Shown piece after piece: positions 18,757-28,214 of a stretch of 33,232 bases of DNA. Positions within the stretch are counted from its first letter, which is position 1. Every line of letters begins with the position of its first letter. Both the position numbers and the translations under genes were made by a program. This DNA is from Sedimentisphaerales bacterium (GTDB lineage: Bacteria; Planctomycetota; Phycisphaerae; Sedimentisphaerales; Anaerohalosphaeraceae), in the NCBI GenBank assembly GCA_028282905.1, contig JANQGW010000106.1, forward strand, positions 1 to 33,232, written 5' to 3'. Below the pieces are notes generated by a model, which was not told where the DNA came from, searched no databases, and saw only the letters and a list, made by a program, of their open reading frames with translations.

Positions 18757-21435
18757 TTGGCCAAGGCGACCACAAGAGTACATTTACTTGCCAAGGAATT
18801 AGGCGTTAAGAGCAAGGCAATCATTGAAAAATGTCAGGCCGAAGGTTTGGACCAGGTTAAGAACCACATGTCCACGATTTCAGCGGGCCTGGCGGCAACG
18901 ATTCGCGAGTGGTTCAGTGAAGGTGAGCATTCCACGACCGTGGAAAAGACCTCGCGTGTGGACCTGGAAAAAGTGCGCGTCAAACGCAAGAAAAAAGAGG
19001 TGCCGCCTGAACCGCCCGCAGAGGAAGCTGAGGCCGCACCGGCTGAAACGGAAGCTGCTGTGGTTGCCGAAACTGCGCCTGTTGAGGTGCCCGCTGAGAC
19101 TGCACCGGTTGCCGAAGCCGCTCCGGAGGCACCCGCTGAAGTTGTTGAAGCTCCGACAGAACAGCAGCCTCCGACTGAAGAAGAAAAACCCGAAGAACCC
19201 AAAGCCGAACCTGAGCCTCAGCCCGAACCCGAACCGGCTCCCGAACCTGAGCCAGAGCCGGAACCCATTATCCCGGCCGGACCTATGCTGGAAAAACCCA
19301 AGCCGGCTGTTCTTTCAGGCCCCACGGTTATTCGTGTGGAAGAACCGGAACCGGAACGCCCTCGTCGTCACCACCGTCCAACCGGCCGCGGCCGCCACGA
19401 TGCGCCGCTGTCAGAACCGGTGATGCCGGTTGCCGACGCTGCCGGCGGCGGTAAAGGCAAAAAACGGGCCGGGCGCGCCAAAACGCACGGCCGTAAGAAA
19501 GAAGCCGGAGAAGGTGAAGGGCGTCCTCGCGGTGATGTCAAGCGGATGCGTTCGCGTGACATGGAAGAACGTCAGGCACGCCTGCGAGCGGCCAAAGGCC
19601 TGTCCTCGCGATCCAAGCCTTCGCGCCGCATTGAAGCCAGGAAAGCCAGCGAGGTGTCGGCTCCCGTCGAACGACCTGAAACCGCGACCGTGGCCGAACC
19701 GATTACGGTCAAAGACCTGTCATCCGCACTGGCGGTTCGTGTTGGCGAAATTATTACCAAGCTCATGAGTGAAGGCGTGATGGCGACGGCGAACCATGTG
19801 ATTGCGACCGATGTCGCCGAGATGGTGGCGATGGAATTCGGCACCGAGCTGACTGTTGAGAAAAAGAAAAGCGTCCTCGAAGAAATCGAGCAGCAGTTTA
19901 CTGAACGTCCGCATGACAATTCAGTCAAGCGACCGCCGGTAGTGACGATGCTGGGCCATGTGGACCACGGTAAAACAAGCCTGCTGGACCGCATTCGCTC
20001 CAGTAGTGTCGCCGAAGGCGAAGCCGGCGGGATTACCCAGCACATCGGTGCTTACCAAGTTGAACTGAATGGCAAGAAAGTAACGTTCCTCGATACGCCG
20101 GGCCACGAAGCGTTTACGGCGATGCGTGCCCGCGGTGCGAACATGACTGACATTGTTGTGCTGGTGGTCGCAGCTGACGACGGGCTGATGCCTCAGACGA
20201 TTGAAGCGATTCACCATGCCAAGGCCGCAGAAGTGTCTATTATCGTGGCATTAAACAAGATTGATATCCCCGGTGTCGATGTCAACCGCGTTTACGGTCA
20301 ACTGGCCGAACACGAACTGACGCCGGCCGAATGGGGTGGCAATACTGAAATTGTCAAGACCAGCGCCATTACCGGCGAGGGTATCGAAGACCTGGTGGAA
20401 CATCTGGATTACCAGGCTGAGTTGAATGATTATAAGGCTGACCCCGGCATTGGCGCCTGCGGCTGGGTGGTTGAGTCTAAGATGTCACAAACCAAAGGTC
20501 CGGTCGCGACGGTATTGGTTAAAGAGGGCACGCTGAAAAAGAGCGATGTCCTGCTGGCCGGCGGGGCGTTTGGCCGCGTACGAACGATGACCAACAGCCG
20601 GGGCAAGAGTGTTAAAAAAGCCACTCCCGCGATGCCGGTGGAGATTACCGGTCTTGACAGTGTACCGACGGCGGGCGATAAATTCTATTGCCTGGAAGAC
20701 GTCAACAAGGCCAAGCAGGCGTCAGACGAAATTAAGAGTGCAACCCGCGAAGAAACGCTGGCCAAGCGTTCGCAGGTGACACTGGATAACCTGTTCTCGC
20801 AGATCGAAGCCGGTAACGTCAAAGAGCTGAACCTGATCGTCAAGGCTGACGTGCAAGGCTCGGTGGACGTGCTGATGAAATATCTCAGTGAGCTGAGTAC
20901 CGATGAAGTGAAGATCAAGATTATCCACGCCGCGGTCGGTGGTATCAGCGAGGGCGATGTCGTGCTGGCGGAGGCTTCTTCAGCGATTATCATTGGCTTT
21001 AATGTTGTTCGGGACGAGCGTGTCCGACAGATTGCCGACAGCCAAAAAGTTGATATCCGTCTTTACAATGTTATTTATCGGATTACCGAAGACCTCAAGG
21101 CGGCGATGGTTGGCCTGCTGGAACCGGAATACGAAGAAAAATCGCTGGGTCGCCTGATTGTTCGCAATACCTTTAAGGTGTCCGGGCTGGGGACGATTGC
21201 CGGCTGTTATGTTTCCAGCGGTCTGGTGAACAAGAATGCCAAACTGCGGCTGATTCGCGATAATATTGTTGTTCGCGATAACTGTGTGATCGATTCGCTG
21301 AAGCACTTTAAGGACGATGTCAAAGAAGTCAAGTCCGGGCTGGAATGCGGCATCAAGGTTGTCGGTTTTGATGACATCAAGGTCGAAGATGAATTTGAGG
21401 CATACGAAACGGTTGAAGTGGCCCGCACGCTCTAA
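18757..21435 (+). CDS. infB: Translation initiation factor IF-2
   Basis: An 892-residue GTPase that delivers initiator tRNA to the ribosome. Residues 1-50 form an IF2_N helical domain ([19 protein letters not shown]). Then comes a low-complexity region rich in Glu, Pro and Ala, including a Pro-Glu repeat ([18 protein letters not shown]), then a basic Arg/Lys/Gly stretch, then a second IF2_N-like domain (about 315-375). The G domain has G1 GHVDHGKTS (near 399), G3 DTPGHE (near 446) and G4 NKID (near 500). The remaining domains II-IV run to the end. TTG at 18757 is preferred over ATG at 18751: GGGAG sits 6 nt before the TTG but directly abuts the ATG, and the protein then starts MAKATTRVH, matching the family. 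Confidence 0.95.
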   Translation: MAKATTRVHLLAKELGVKSKAIIEKCQAEGLDQVKNHMSTISAGLAATIREWFSEGEHSTTVEKTSRVDLEKVRVKRKKKEVPPEPPAEEAEAAPAETEAAVVAETAPVEVPAETAPVAEAAPEAPAEVVEAPTEQQPPTEEEKPEEPKAEPEPQPEPEPAPEPEPEPEPIIPAGPMLEKPKPAVLSGPTVIRVEEPEPERPRRHHRPTGRGRHDAPLSEPVMPVADAAGGGKGKKRAGRAKTHGRKKEAGEGEGRPRGDVKRMRSRDMEERQARLRAAKGLSSRSKPSRRIEARKASEVSAPVERPETATVAEPITVKDLSSALAVRVGEIITKLMSEGVMATANHVIATDVAEMVAMEFGTELTVEKKKSVLEEIEQQFTERPHDNSVKRPPVVTMLGHVDHGKTSLLDRIRSSSVAEGEAGGITQHIGAYQVELNGKKVTFLDTPGHEAFTAMRARGANMTDIVVLVVAADDGLMPQTIEAIHHAKAAEVSIIVALNKIDIPGVDVNRVYGQLAEHELTPAEWGGNTEIVKTSAITGEGIEDLVEHLDYQAELNDYKADPGIGACGWVVESKMSQTKGPVATVLVKEGTLKKSDVLLAGGAFGRVRTMTNSRGKSVKKATPAMPVEITGLDSVPTAGDKFYCLEDVNKAKQASDEIKSATREETLAKRSQVTLDNLFSQIEAGNVKELNLIVKADVQGSVDVLMKYLSELSTDEVKIKIIHAAVGGISEGDVVLAEASSAIIIGFNVVRDERVRQIADSQKVDIRLYNVIYRITEDLKAAMVGLLEPEYEEKSLGRLIVRNTFKVSGLGTIAGCYVSSGLVNKNAKLRLIRDNIVVRDNCVIDSLKHFKDDVKEVKSGLECGIKVVGFDDIKVEDEFEAYETVEVARTL

Positions 21436-21471
21436 TGAGCCGGTGCGATAAGTTTTTAAGGAACTCGAATT

Positions 21472-21888
21472 ATGTCTCCTTCCAGACGACAGCAGAAAAT
21501 AGCACGGGTCATCAAGGAATCGGTCAGCCGGACGATACAATCTAGGCTCAGCGACCCGCGCGTGACAGGGTTGATCAGTGTCACCGAGGTGGATATCTCG
21601 CCGGACTCAAAAAACGCGACGGTGTATCTGAGTATTTTGGCCCCGGGTGACGAAAAGGCGCCGGACAGGGCATTTAAGGCGATCAACCATGCCGCCGGAC
21701 ATATCCAAGCACAACTGGGGCGTGACCTGGCGGGGCGAACCTGTCCTCATCTGCATTTTGAACAGGATGATAAAGTGAAAAAAACGCTGGAAACCCTGCG
21801 GTTAATCGAACAGGCCCAGCATGAATACGAAGAACATCCGCTGATTGATGACGCGGCGGAATCAGAATCTGACGATCAGGAACTGTAG
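21472..21888 (+). CDS. rbfA: 30S ribosome-binding factor A
   Basis: A 138-residue RbfA with the KH-like fold: N-terminal helix QQKIARVIKESVSRTIQSRL, then the conserved DPRVTGLISVTEVDISPDSKNA and the helix AAGHIQAQLGRDLAGR, then CPHLHFEQDD. It assists 16S rRNA 5'-end maturation and cold adaptation. The tail is acidic (AAESESDDQEL). AAGGAAC precedes the ATG. It follows infB by 36 bp and is followed 8 bp later by the HhH protein gene, so all are one operon. Confidence 0.95.
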   Translation: MSPSRRQQKIARVIKESVSRTIQSRLSDPRVTGLISVTEVDISPDSKNATVYLSILAPGDEKAPDRAFKAINHAAGHIQAQLGRDLAGRTCPHLHFEQDDKVKKTLETLRLIEQAQHEYEEHPLIDDAAESESDDQEL

Positions 21889-21896
21889 GTGAACGC

Positions 21897-22679
21897 ATGA
21901 AAGACAGCAAACTGTACAGCCCGAAAGTAACCAAACTGTTTCGTTCGCTCAAGCGAAAACACGGTGCGGCCGAAACGCCGAAGTATGACGACCCGGTGCA
22001 GGCCGTAGTGGATGGACTGGTGATTGAGTTTATGAAACAGGCCGATGCGGTGAAAGCGTTAAAACGCATGAAGGGCCACTTTGTCGATTTGAACGATGTG
22101 CGCGTCTGCCGCAGCGAGGAAATTCTTGAGGTGTTCCGCGATGATTCGCCGGAAGCTGAAAGAAGCGCCGAGGCGATTACGCAAACTCTGCATACGATCT
22201 TTGATAAATACGACAAAGTGACACTGGAGACGCTGGGCCAGGAAGGCAAGCGGCAGGCTCATAAGGAACTGGAAGAACTGGCCGGGATTACCCCGTTTGC
22301 GATCAGCTATTGCTTTGTCACGGCATTGGGCGGTCATGCGATTCCGCTGAACGCGGCCATGATTGGATATTTGCGCGACCATGAACTGGTGCATCCGGAT
22401 GCGGACGGGCATGAGATTGCCGGTTTCCTGGAGCGGCAGATTTCCGCAGCTGACGGCTTTACGTTTTATACGGTGCTGAAAACTGAAGTGGAGACTATTA
22501 AGCCCGCGACTAAAAAGAAAACGGCCGCCAAGAAAAAAACGACTAAGAAAAAGACGGCGACCAAGAAGGGCACAGCTAAAAAGAAAACCGCGACAAAGAA
22601 AAAAACAACCGCTAAAAAGGCTGTGAAAAAAACCACGACCAAAAAAGCGACTAAAAAGAAAACGAGTAAGAAGAAATAA
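21897..22679 (+). CDS. HhH-GPD-like protein lacking catalytic residues, with histone-H1-like Lys/Thr/Ala tail
   Basis: A 260-residue protein. Residues about 30-195 resemble the endonuclease III helical fold. The segment LAGITPFAISYCFVTALGGH (from residue 128) aligns without gaps to the HhH of EndoIII (PGVGRKTANVVL..FGWPTIAVD), but Phe134 stands where the catalytic Lys should be and Asn152 where the catalytic Asp should be. The four Fe-S cysteines of EndoIII are also missing. So a glycosylase/lyase activity is unlikely; a nucleic-acid-binding role fits better. Residues about 203-260 are almost only Lys, Thr and Ala in repeated AKKKT/TKKKT units, like bacterial histone H1-type tails. It lies in the nusA-infB-rbfA operon, 8 bp after rbfA, hinting at a link to RNA or chromosome handling. 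Confidence 0.7.
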   Translation: MKDSKLYSPKVTKLFRSLKRKHGAAETPKYDDPVQAVVDGLVIEFMKQADAVKALKRMKGHFVDLNDVRVCRSEEILEVFRDDSPEAERSAEAITQTLHTIFDKYDKVTLETLGQEGKRQAHKELEELAGITPFAISYCFVTALGGHAIPLNAAMIGYLRDHELVHPDADGHEIAGFLERQISAADGFTFYTVLKTEVETIKPATKKKTAAKKKTTKKKTATKKGTAKKKTATKKKTTAKKAVKKTTTKKATKKKTSKKK

Positions 22680-22719
22680 AACCGTAAATAAGTACCGATG
22701 TATTGGGAAGGGTAGTATT

Positions 22720-23595
22720 TTGTCAGAAAACGTATTAAAACTGGGCATTCCGAAAGGCAGCCTGCAAAAGGCCACATTTGATTTGTTTGAAAAGGCCGGC
22801 TTTAACGTCACCGGGTTCGAGCGGAGTTATTTTCCGCGGATCGACGATCCGGAAATCCAATTGATCATGCTGCGGGCACAGGAAATGAGCCGCTACGTCG
22901 AAGACGGTGTGTTGGATGCCGGCTTTACCGGTTATGACTGGATTACGGAAAACGATTCGGATGTTCATGAAGTGTGCGAACTGCAATACAGCAAGGCGAC
23001 CTCGAATCCGACACGCTGGGTGCTGGCGGTACCGAACGAATCGGGGATTGACAAACCCGAAGACCTTGAAGGCGGCATCATCGCGACCGAGCTGGTCGGC
23101 GCGACCAAGCGTTACTTTGCCGACAAGAACATCAACGTCAAGGTGGAATTCAGCTGGGGCGCGACCGAAGTAAAAGCGCGGCTGGTCAGCGGTATTGTCG
23201 AACTGACCGAGACCGGCTCGTCGATCAAGGCCAATAACCTGAAAATTATCGATACGCTGCTGACTTCGACTACGCGGTTCATCGCGGGAAAGAGCGCCTG
23301 GGCCGATGACTTCAAACGGCAGAAGATCGAAAGCCTGGCCATTCTGCTGAACGCCGCGATTGACGCCAAGACCCGCGTCGGTCTGAAAATGAACGTCAAA
23401 AAAGACGACCTGGATGCGATTGTCAAGCTGCTGCCGGCGGAAAAAAGCCCGACGGTTTCAGCGCTGGCCGACTCGGACTATGTGGCTATCGAAATTATTG
23501 TGGAAGACAAGGTCGAACGCGAACTGATTCCCCAGCTCAAGCGGGCCGGGGCGTCGGGAATTTTCACGTACCCGTTGAACAAAGTCATTCATTAA
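22720..23595 (+). CDS. hisG: ATP phosphoribosyltransferase, long (ACT-like) form
   Basis: A 291-residue HisG, the first enzyme of histidine synthesis (ATP + PRPP to phosphoribosyl-ATP). Visible: N-terminal LKLGIPKGSLQ, the phosphoribosyl-binding stretch ARLVSGIVELTETGSSIKAN, and a C-terminal domain of about 75 residues (from about 215: VGLKMNVKKDDLDAIVKLLP), which makes it the long, self-sufficient form regulated by histidine rather than the short HisZ-dependent form. The start is TTG at 22720 with GGGAAGGG upstream. No other his gene is in the window. It sits between the HhH protein gene and yebC, 40 bp and 26 bp away, so it appears to ride on the translation operon. Confidence 0.95.
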   Translation: MSENVLKLGIPKGSLQKATFDLFEKAGFNVTGFERSYFPRIDDPEIQLIMLRAQEMSRYVEDGVLDAGFTGYDWITENDSDVHEVCELQYSKATSNPTRWVLAVPNESGIDKPEDLEGGIIATELVGATKRYFADKNINVKVEFSWGATEVKARLVSGIVELTETGSSIKANNLKIIDTLLTSTTRFIAGKSAWADDFKRQKIESLAILLNAAIDAKTRVGLKMNVKKDDLDAIVKLLPAEKSPTVSALADSDYVAIEIIVEDKVERELIPQLKRAGASGIFTYPLNKVIH

Positions 23596-23621
23596 GCTCA
23601 TATTTATAAGGAATACCGAAC

Positions 23622-24371
23622 ATGGCAGGACATTCCCATTGGGCGGGCATTAAGCATAAAAAAGCCGCCAACGATGCGAAACGCGGAAAAATCTGGAGCA
23701 AGATCGCGAGGATGATTATCATGGCCGCCAAGGCCGGCGGCGGCGACCCGGGCCAGAACCTGACGCTGCGCTATGCGATTGACAAGGCCAAGGGCGCCAA
23801 CATGCCCAAGGACACGATTGAAAAGGCCATCAAAAAAGGCACCGGCGATCTGGGTGACGTGACCTATGTCGAGGTGCTGTACGAAGGCTATGCGCCGGGT
23901 GGTGTGGCAATTATGGTTGAGGGTGTGACGGACAATCGCAACCGGACGGCACCGGAAATCAAAAAGCTGTTTGAAAAACGCGGCGGCTCACTCGGCGCCA
24001 GCGGATGCGTCAACTGGATGTTCAAGAAAAAGGGCCTGATCACCGTCAAAACGGATGCCGCCGAAGAAGAGGCACTGATGGATATTGCCTTGGGCGCCGG
24101 TGCTGAGGATTTTGAGAACATCGGTGAGATTTACGAAATCACCTGCGAGCCGGATGCGTATGACGACTTGAAGACCGCACTGGAAGAAGGCGGCATTGCG
24201 ACCGAATCGTCAGAACTGTCGATGGTGCCGGAAAATACGGTTGCCGTTGACGATGCGGACGTGGCGAAAAAGATTCTGAATCTAATGGAAGATTTCGAGG
24301 ACCACGACGACGTGCAGGAAGTTTATGCCAACTTCGACATCCCCGACGATATCCTGTCACAGATTCAGTAA
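23622..24371 (+). CDS. yebC: YebC/PmpR family protein (TACO1-like)
   Basis: A 249-residue protein starting MAGHSHWAGIKHKKAANDAK, diagnostic of YebC/PmpR (human TACO1). Members act as transcription regulators or, as shown more recently for some, as translation factors that relieve stalling at proline runs. Blocks such as EVLYEGYAPGGVAIMVE and ANFDIPDDIL fit the family, and length is normal. AAGGAA precedes the ATG. It is the last gene of the nusA operon: an intrinsic terminator follows 45 bp after the stop. Its position with translation factors, and next to IF-2 with its proline-rich stretch, fits the translation role. Confidence 0.95.
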   Translation: MAGHSHWAGIKHKKAANDAKRGKIWSKIARMIIMAAKAGGGDPGQNLTLRYAIDKAKGANMPKDTIEKAIKKGTGDLGDVTYVEVLYEGYAPGGVAIMVEGVTDNRNRTAPEIKKLFEKRGGSLGASGCVNWMFKKKGLITVKTDAAEEEALMDIALGAGAEDFENIGEIYEITCEPDAYDDLKTALEEGGIATESSELSMVPENTVAVDDADVAKKILNLMEDFEDHDDVQEVYANFDIPDDILSQIQ

Positions 24372-24415
24372 AAAACAAAAGCGTGGAGCGATAGCGACAC
24401 GACGCAATACAATCA

Positions 24416-24449
24416 AGGCGAAGCGGCCCAAAACCGCCTCGCCTTTTTT
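24416..24449 (+). terminator. Intrinsic terminator of the nusA-yebC operon
   Basis: AGGCGAAGCGG-cccaaaa-CCGCCTCGCCT, an 11-bp stem with one mismatch, followed by T6. It separates yebC from acyP. Confidence 0.85.
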
Positions 24450-24486
24450 ATTTGCGGATTAGCTACCAATCCGATAGGATGATGAT

Positions 24487-24762
24487 ATGGACAAAATCGG
24501 TAAACATGTGATTTTTCGGGGGCGTGTGCAGGGGGTGGGGTTTCGCTATACGACGCAGCGGGCTGCCAATCATTACGGCCTGACCGGCTTCGTCAAGAAT
24601 CTTCCCGACGGGACGGTTGAGGCGCTGTTCCAGGGGACCGCCGCGAATATTACTGCCTGTATGGATGAAATTACCGACAACCTCGGCGGCTACATTCGCG
24701 ATATTACTGCCAATCAGCGGCCCGTTAATCCGCAGTATCAAGACTTTCGGATTTCTTATTAG
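24487..24762 (+). CDS. acyP: Acylphosphatase
   Basis: A 91-residue small enzyme hydrolysing acyl phosphates. The active-site signatures are present: [14 protein letters not shown] (catalytic Arg in GFR) and [17 protein letters not shown] (catalytic Asn in KN). The ending [10 protein letters not shown] matches the typical xxFxIxY C-terminus. Length is normal. AGGATGATG lies before the ATG. It may be transcribed with the S9 peptidase gene 126 bp downstream. That gap has no good gene. Confidence 0.95.
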   Translation: MDKIGKHVIFRGRVQGVGFRYTTQRAANHYGLTGFVKNLPDGTVEALFQGTAANITACMDEITDNLGGYIRDITANQRPVNPQYQDFRISY

Positions 24763-24888
24763 GCCCGAAAAAGACTTTCAAAATCTTGCAATGAATCTTG
24801 GTGCCGCGGCGTCTATCATGGGCGGCGGCTCTGCTAACAATGGGGGCTTTGAAGTGTTTTAATGGGCGAATATTGAAAAGGTCTCAAT

Positions 24889-27426
24889 ATGCTGAATTAT
24901 CGACACAAAAATTTCATCCTTGCTGTGGTATTATTCATTCAGATAGCGGCAGTCCATTCCGTTTATGCCGGGGGTTCTCAGGCTGACTACGACCGGGCGG
25001 CGGCACTTCGCGGCCAGACATCGGGCAAGGTTTTCGGCCAGACGATTAAGCCGCACTGGTTGGGTGAAGACCAATATATGTGGTATCGCAGGGCTACCGG
25101 TACCAAGACATATCAATTTATGCTGGTTGACGCGGAAAAGGTGAGTTGCCGGCCGGCGTTTGATCATGCGAAGCTGGCGCAGGCGTTAGCCGAAGCCGGT
25201 GTTAAAAATATTCAGGCAGACCGGCTACCGCTGGACAAATTGGAGTTTCATCTTGCAGACGATACATTGACATTCCAGCATCGCGGCCGTAAGTGGCAGT
25301 GCAGACTATCCGACTGCAAATTGACTGACTTAGGCGAAGTTTCGGAAGAATCGTTGCCGAATCTGCTGGGCGACAATGCTCCGGTGCCCAGCCCGGGCGG
25401 GCGTGGGTCGGTTTATTTGACATTTGAGAATCGTACAGACGGGCCGGTGAAAATATTCTGGCTCAATGCCGGCGGAAAGCGACAAGGTTACGGGTCGCTT
25501 GATGCGGGACAGCAGCGACGACAGCATACCTATGCCGGTCATGTCTGGCTGGCGGCCGATGCGGACGGTAAGGCGATTGCAATTTATCAGGCCGAAGATG
25601 AAAATGCCAAGGCGATTATCGGCCTGCAAACACCGCCGGGAAAACCCCGTCAGGCCAGGCCCGTTCGGCGCCCGCAGCGCCCGCAAAACCTCTCGCCGGA
25701 TGAGCAGTGGACGGCGTTTGTTAAAGAATATAACGCTTATCTGAGATCTGAAAGCTCCGGTCAGGAGTTTCAACTGACCACTGATGGAACCGCGGACAGT
25801 GCCTATACGAACCGCTTTTTCTTTTCGCCGGATTCGGCGAAGCTAATGGTCATCCGTCGCAAAAACGGCGAGAGACACACGGTCCATTTCGTCGAGTCAT
25901 CGCCGACCGACCAGCTTCAGCCCAAGCTGCATTCGTTTCATTATTACAAACCCGGTGACGATATTGGCAGTGAACGACCGTATTTGTTCGATGTGAAAAC
26001 ACAGACAAATATTTCGGTTAGCAGTGACCTGTTTGCTAATCCCTATCAGATGCACAGCTACCGCTGGTCACCGGATTCGAGCCGTTTTACGTTTGTCTAT
26101 AATCAACGCGGCCACCAGGTACTGCGTGTTGTTGCCGTTGATGCAGTGACCGGCACCGCTCGTGCGATGGTCGATGAAACCAGCGAAACCTTTGTTTGTT
26201 ATTCTCACAAATTTTTCTGTCGGCATCTCAATCGCACGGATGAATTAATCTGGATGTCCGAGCGTGACGGCTGGAATCATTTGTATTTGTATGATATGAA
26301 AACGGGTAATGTCAAAAATCAAATTACCCGCGGGCAATGGGTTGTGCGAAACGTCGAACATGTGGATGTTCAAAACCGGCAAATCTGGTTTACCGCCGGC
26401 GGGATGACAACCGGTCAGGATCCGTATTATCTGCATCATTGCCGGATTAACTTCGACGGCACCGGCCTGACCGTACTGACCGAAGGCGACGGCACACATT
26501 CGGTGCAGTTTTCACCTGGACGTAAATACCTGGTCGATACCTACTCGCGTGTGAATCTTCCGCCGGTGCATACATTACGTCGAGCCGACAACGGCAAAAA
26601 GGTCTGCGACCTCGGCAAGGCTGACTGGAGTGCGTTGTTGAAAGCCGGCTGGCAAGTGCCCGAACCGTTTTCTGCCCCGGGGCGTGATGGGAAAACGTCG
26701 ATCTATGGCGTGATCTACCGCCCGACGAATTTTAACCCGGATGCAAGCTATCCGGTGATTGAAAGTATTTATGCCGGGCCGCACAGTAATCACGTTCCCA
26801 AACGGTTTCGGTCGTATTTTGGTCAACAGAAAATGACAGAGCTTGGTTTCATTGTCGTGCAGATTGACGGTATGGGAACGTCCAATCGCTCTAAAAAATT
26901 CCATGACGTCTGCTGGAAAAATCTGGCGGACGCGGGTTTTCCCGATCGGATTGCCTGGATCAAAGCGGCTGCGAAGAAATATCCTTATATGGACATCTCA
27001 CGCGTCGGCATTTACGGCGGCTCGGCAGGCGGACAAAATGCCGCCGGTGCAGCCATGCAGCATGGCGATTTCTACAAGGCAGCTGTGGCCGACTGCGGAT
27101 GCCATGACAACCGCATGGACAAAATCTGGTGGAACGAACAGTGGATGGGTTACCCGGTAGGGCCGGAATACACGGCCAATTCCAACGTGACGCTGGCGAA
27201 GAATTTAAGCGGAAAATTGCTTCTGATTGTCGGTGAATTGGACCGCAATGTGGATCCCGCCTCGACGATGCAGGTGGTCAACGCCCTGATCAAAGCGGAC
27301 AAGGATTTTGACCTGCTGGTGATTCCCGGTGCCGGTCACGGCGCCGCCGGAACCGCCTACGGCCAGCGCCGGCAGGCTGACTATTTCGTTCGCCATCTTC
27401 TCGGCGTCGAACCGCGTTTTCAGTAA
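24889..27426 (+). CDS. Secreted S9 family peptidase (DPP IV/prolyl oligopeptidase type)
   Basis: An 845-residue protein with an N-terminal signal peptide (residues 1-27, ending VHSVYAG), so periplasmic or secreted. A long beta-propeller-like DPP IV N-terminal region (about 30-590) is followed by the alpha/beta hydrolase domain. The catalytic triad can be placed at Ser712 (YGGSAGG), Asp785 (GELDRNVD) and His817 (GAGHGAAG). It would clip dipeptides or process peptides, fitting the peptide transporter at the left end only by general theme. Its 3' end overlaps by 137 bp the ORF of the convergent P-loop protein on the other strand. AAAGG precedes the ATG. Confidence 0.9.
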   Translation: MLNYRHKNFILAVVLFIQIAAVHSVYAGGSQADYDRAAALRGQTSGKVFGQTIKPHWLGEDQYMWYRRATGTKTYQFMLVDAEKVSCRPAFDHAKLAQALAEAGVKNIQADRLPLDKLEFHLADDTLTFQHRGRKWQCRLSDCKLTDLGEVSEESLPNLLGDNAPVPSPGGRGSVYLTFENRTDGPVKIFWLNAGGKRQGYGSLDAGQQRRQHTYAGHVWLAADADGKAIAIYQAEDENAKAIIGLQTPPGKPRQARPVRRPQRPQNLSPDEQWTAFVKEYNAYLRSESSGQEFQLTTDGTADSAYTNRFFFSPDSAKLMVIRRKNGERHTVHFVESSPTDQLQPKLHSFHYYKPGDDIGSERPYLFDVKTQTNISVSSDLFANPYQMHSYRWSPDSSRFTFVYNQRGHQVLRVVAVDAVTGTARAMVDETSETFVCYSHKFFCRHLNRTDELIWMSERDGWNHLYLYDMKTGNVKNQITRGQWVVRNVEHVDVQNRQIWFTAGGMTTGQDPYYLHHCRINFDGTGLTVLTEGDGTHSVQFSPGRKYLVDTYSRVNLPPVHTLRRADNGKKVCDLGKADWSALLKAGWQVPEPFSAPGRDGKTSIYGVIYRPTNFNPDASYPVIESIYAGPHSNHVPKRFRSYFGQQKMTELGFIVVQIDGMGTSNRSKKFHDVCWKNLADAGFPDRIAWIKAAAKKYPYMDISRVGIYGGSAGGQNAAGAAMQHGDFYKAAVADCGCHDNRMDKIWWNEQWMGYPVGPEYTANSNVTLAKNLSGKLLLIVGELDRNVDPASTMQVVNALIKADKDFDLLVIPGAGHGAAGTAYGQRRQADYFVRHLLGVEPRFQ

Positions 27427-27994
27427 ACGGGTATTCGTCATATAACTGCCACAGGCAGTCTCGGATGTTGCCGTGGTTTTTGTGGAACAGGTTTTCCAGA
27501 TCTGCATCAGCCAACTTGTTATCGGGAATCGGCAGGGCATTGATAATGCGTTTGAGCAATTTCGGGCTTGGGCGATGTAAGACAAGCGTTGGCAAAAGTC
27601 CTTCCTGATGACTGGTGATGACCAGACCGATACGATGTTTATACAGTTTACGTTTGATCGGTTTAAATCGCCAGAAGGGCAGGTGGCACGCGCCGTCAAA
27701 AAACAGCACGCTGCCGACTTCCATCGCATCGACACATTCTTTGATGGTTGACCATGGCAGTTTTGTGTCGAGATTTAGAAAAAGTGATTCTGTCTGAAAT
27801 CCCTTTTGTGAGAAATGTTTTTGAAGATTTCGCAGCAGGGTGGTTTTGCCGCTGCCGTGCGGCCCGACAATCGCGGCAGTGTAATTCAGTTGTTCCAGCC
27901 GATCGGCGATTTGCTCAAGGGATTCGCCGTCGGCTAAAAAGCCCAGTGCTTCCAGTCGATGTATAGCGAACGGATTGTCCTTGGCTCGAATCAT
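27290..27994 (-). CDS. P-loop ATPase, unknown role, convergently overlapping the S9 peptidase gene
   Basis: A 234-residue cytoplasmic protein. Walker A is GPHGSGKT (44-51), Walker B is VLFFD (96-100) and a sensor-like GLVITSHQ lies at 123-130; the layout resembles small AAA/STAND-type ATPases. About residues 1-189 look like normal protein. The last 45 (190-234) are Arg-rich and encoded opposite the end of the peptidase gene, so they are likely an overlap by-product. I do not recognise the family or the partner. A further ATG-poor start choice is not seen; ATG at 27994 has only a weak ribosome site. The product may hydrolyse ATP to switch a signalling or transport step; this is inference. Confidence 0.65.
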   Translation of the reverse strand: MIRAKDNPFAIHRLEALGFLADGESLEQIADRLEQLNYTAAIVGPHGSGKTTLLRNLQKHFSQKGFQTESLFLNLDTKLPWSTIKECVDAMEVGSVLFFDGACHLPFWRFKPIKRKLYKHRIGLVITSHQEGLLPTLVLHRPSPKLLKRIINALPIPDNKLADADLENLFHKNHGNIRDCLWQLYDEYPFTENAVRRREDGERNSQPAGAGRRRFRRRRDRHRESPAGQNPCPL

Positions 27995-28029
27995 ATTATG
28001 CTAACTTCAAAAAGTAACTGCGATGCTTT

Positions 28030-28096
28030 GTCATACCCGCGAAGGCGGGTATCCAGCGGAGCCAGAATAGATTCCCGCCTGCGCGGGAATGACATA
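28030..28096. repeat. Palindromic repeat with CCCGC hairpins
   Basis: GTCATACCCGCGAAGGCGGGTAT at the left (stem ACCCGC-GAAG-GCGGGT at about 28034-28049) and ATTCCCGCCTGCGCGGGAATGACA at the right (28070-28094) make two back-to-back hairpins (shown in shorter words: ACCCGC, GCGGGT, TTCCCGC, GCGGGAA). It lies directly beside repeat copy 3, and shares its GGAATGAC end. Confidence 0.7.
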
Positions 28097-28104
28097 ATAG
28101 AAAA

Positions 28105-28162
28105 GGAATCGGCCTTTGGCCGATGCTGTTTAAATAGATTCCTCGACTGTGCTCGGAATGAC
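28105..28162. repeat. Dispersed palindromic repeat, copy 3
   Basis: A 58-bp copy of the element seen at 8142 and 14216: starts GGAATCGGCC, contains GATGCTGTTTAAATAGATTC and ends GCTCGGAATGAC. The inner hairpin CGGCCTTTGGCCG is perfect. It lies between the P-loop ATPase and the arrestin-like gene. Confidence 0.75.
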
Positions 28163-28214
28163 GCTGTAAGCGTTTGTGGTAACCACAATGAACATGCTAT
28201 TTTATGAACGAGCA

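Noticed and set aside
22500..22676. Repeat-rich AAG/ACN DNA at the end of the HhH gene as a tandem-repeat or CRISPR-like array
   Set aside because: It encodes the Lys/Thr/Ala tail in frame; units are irregular and there are no spacers.
24788..24862. Small ORF MNLGAAASIMGGGSANNGGF between acyP and the S9 peptidase
   Set aside because: No ribosome site and no continuation of a conserved frame; low-complexity chance ORF.
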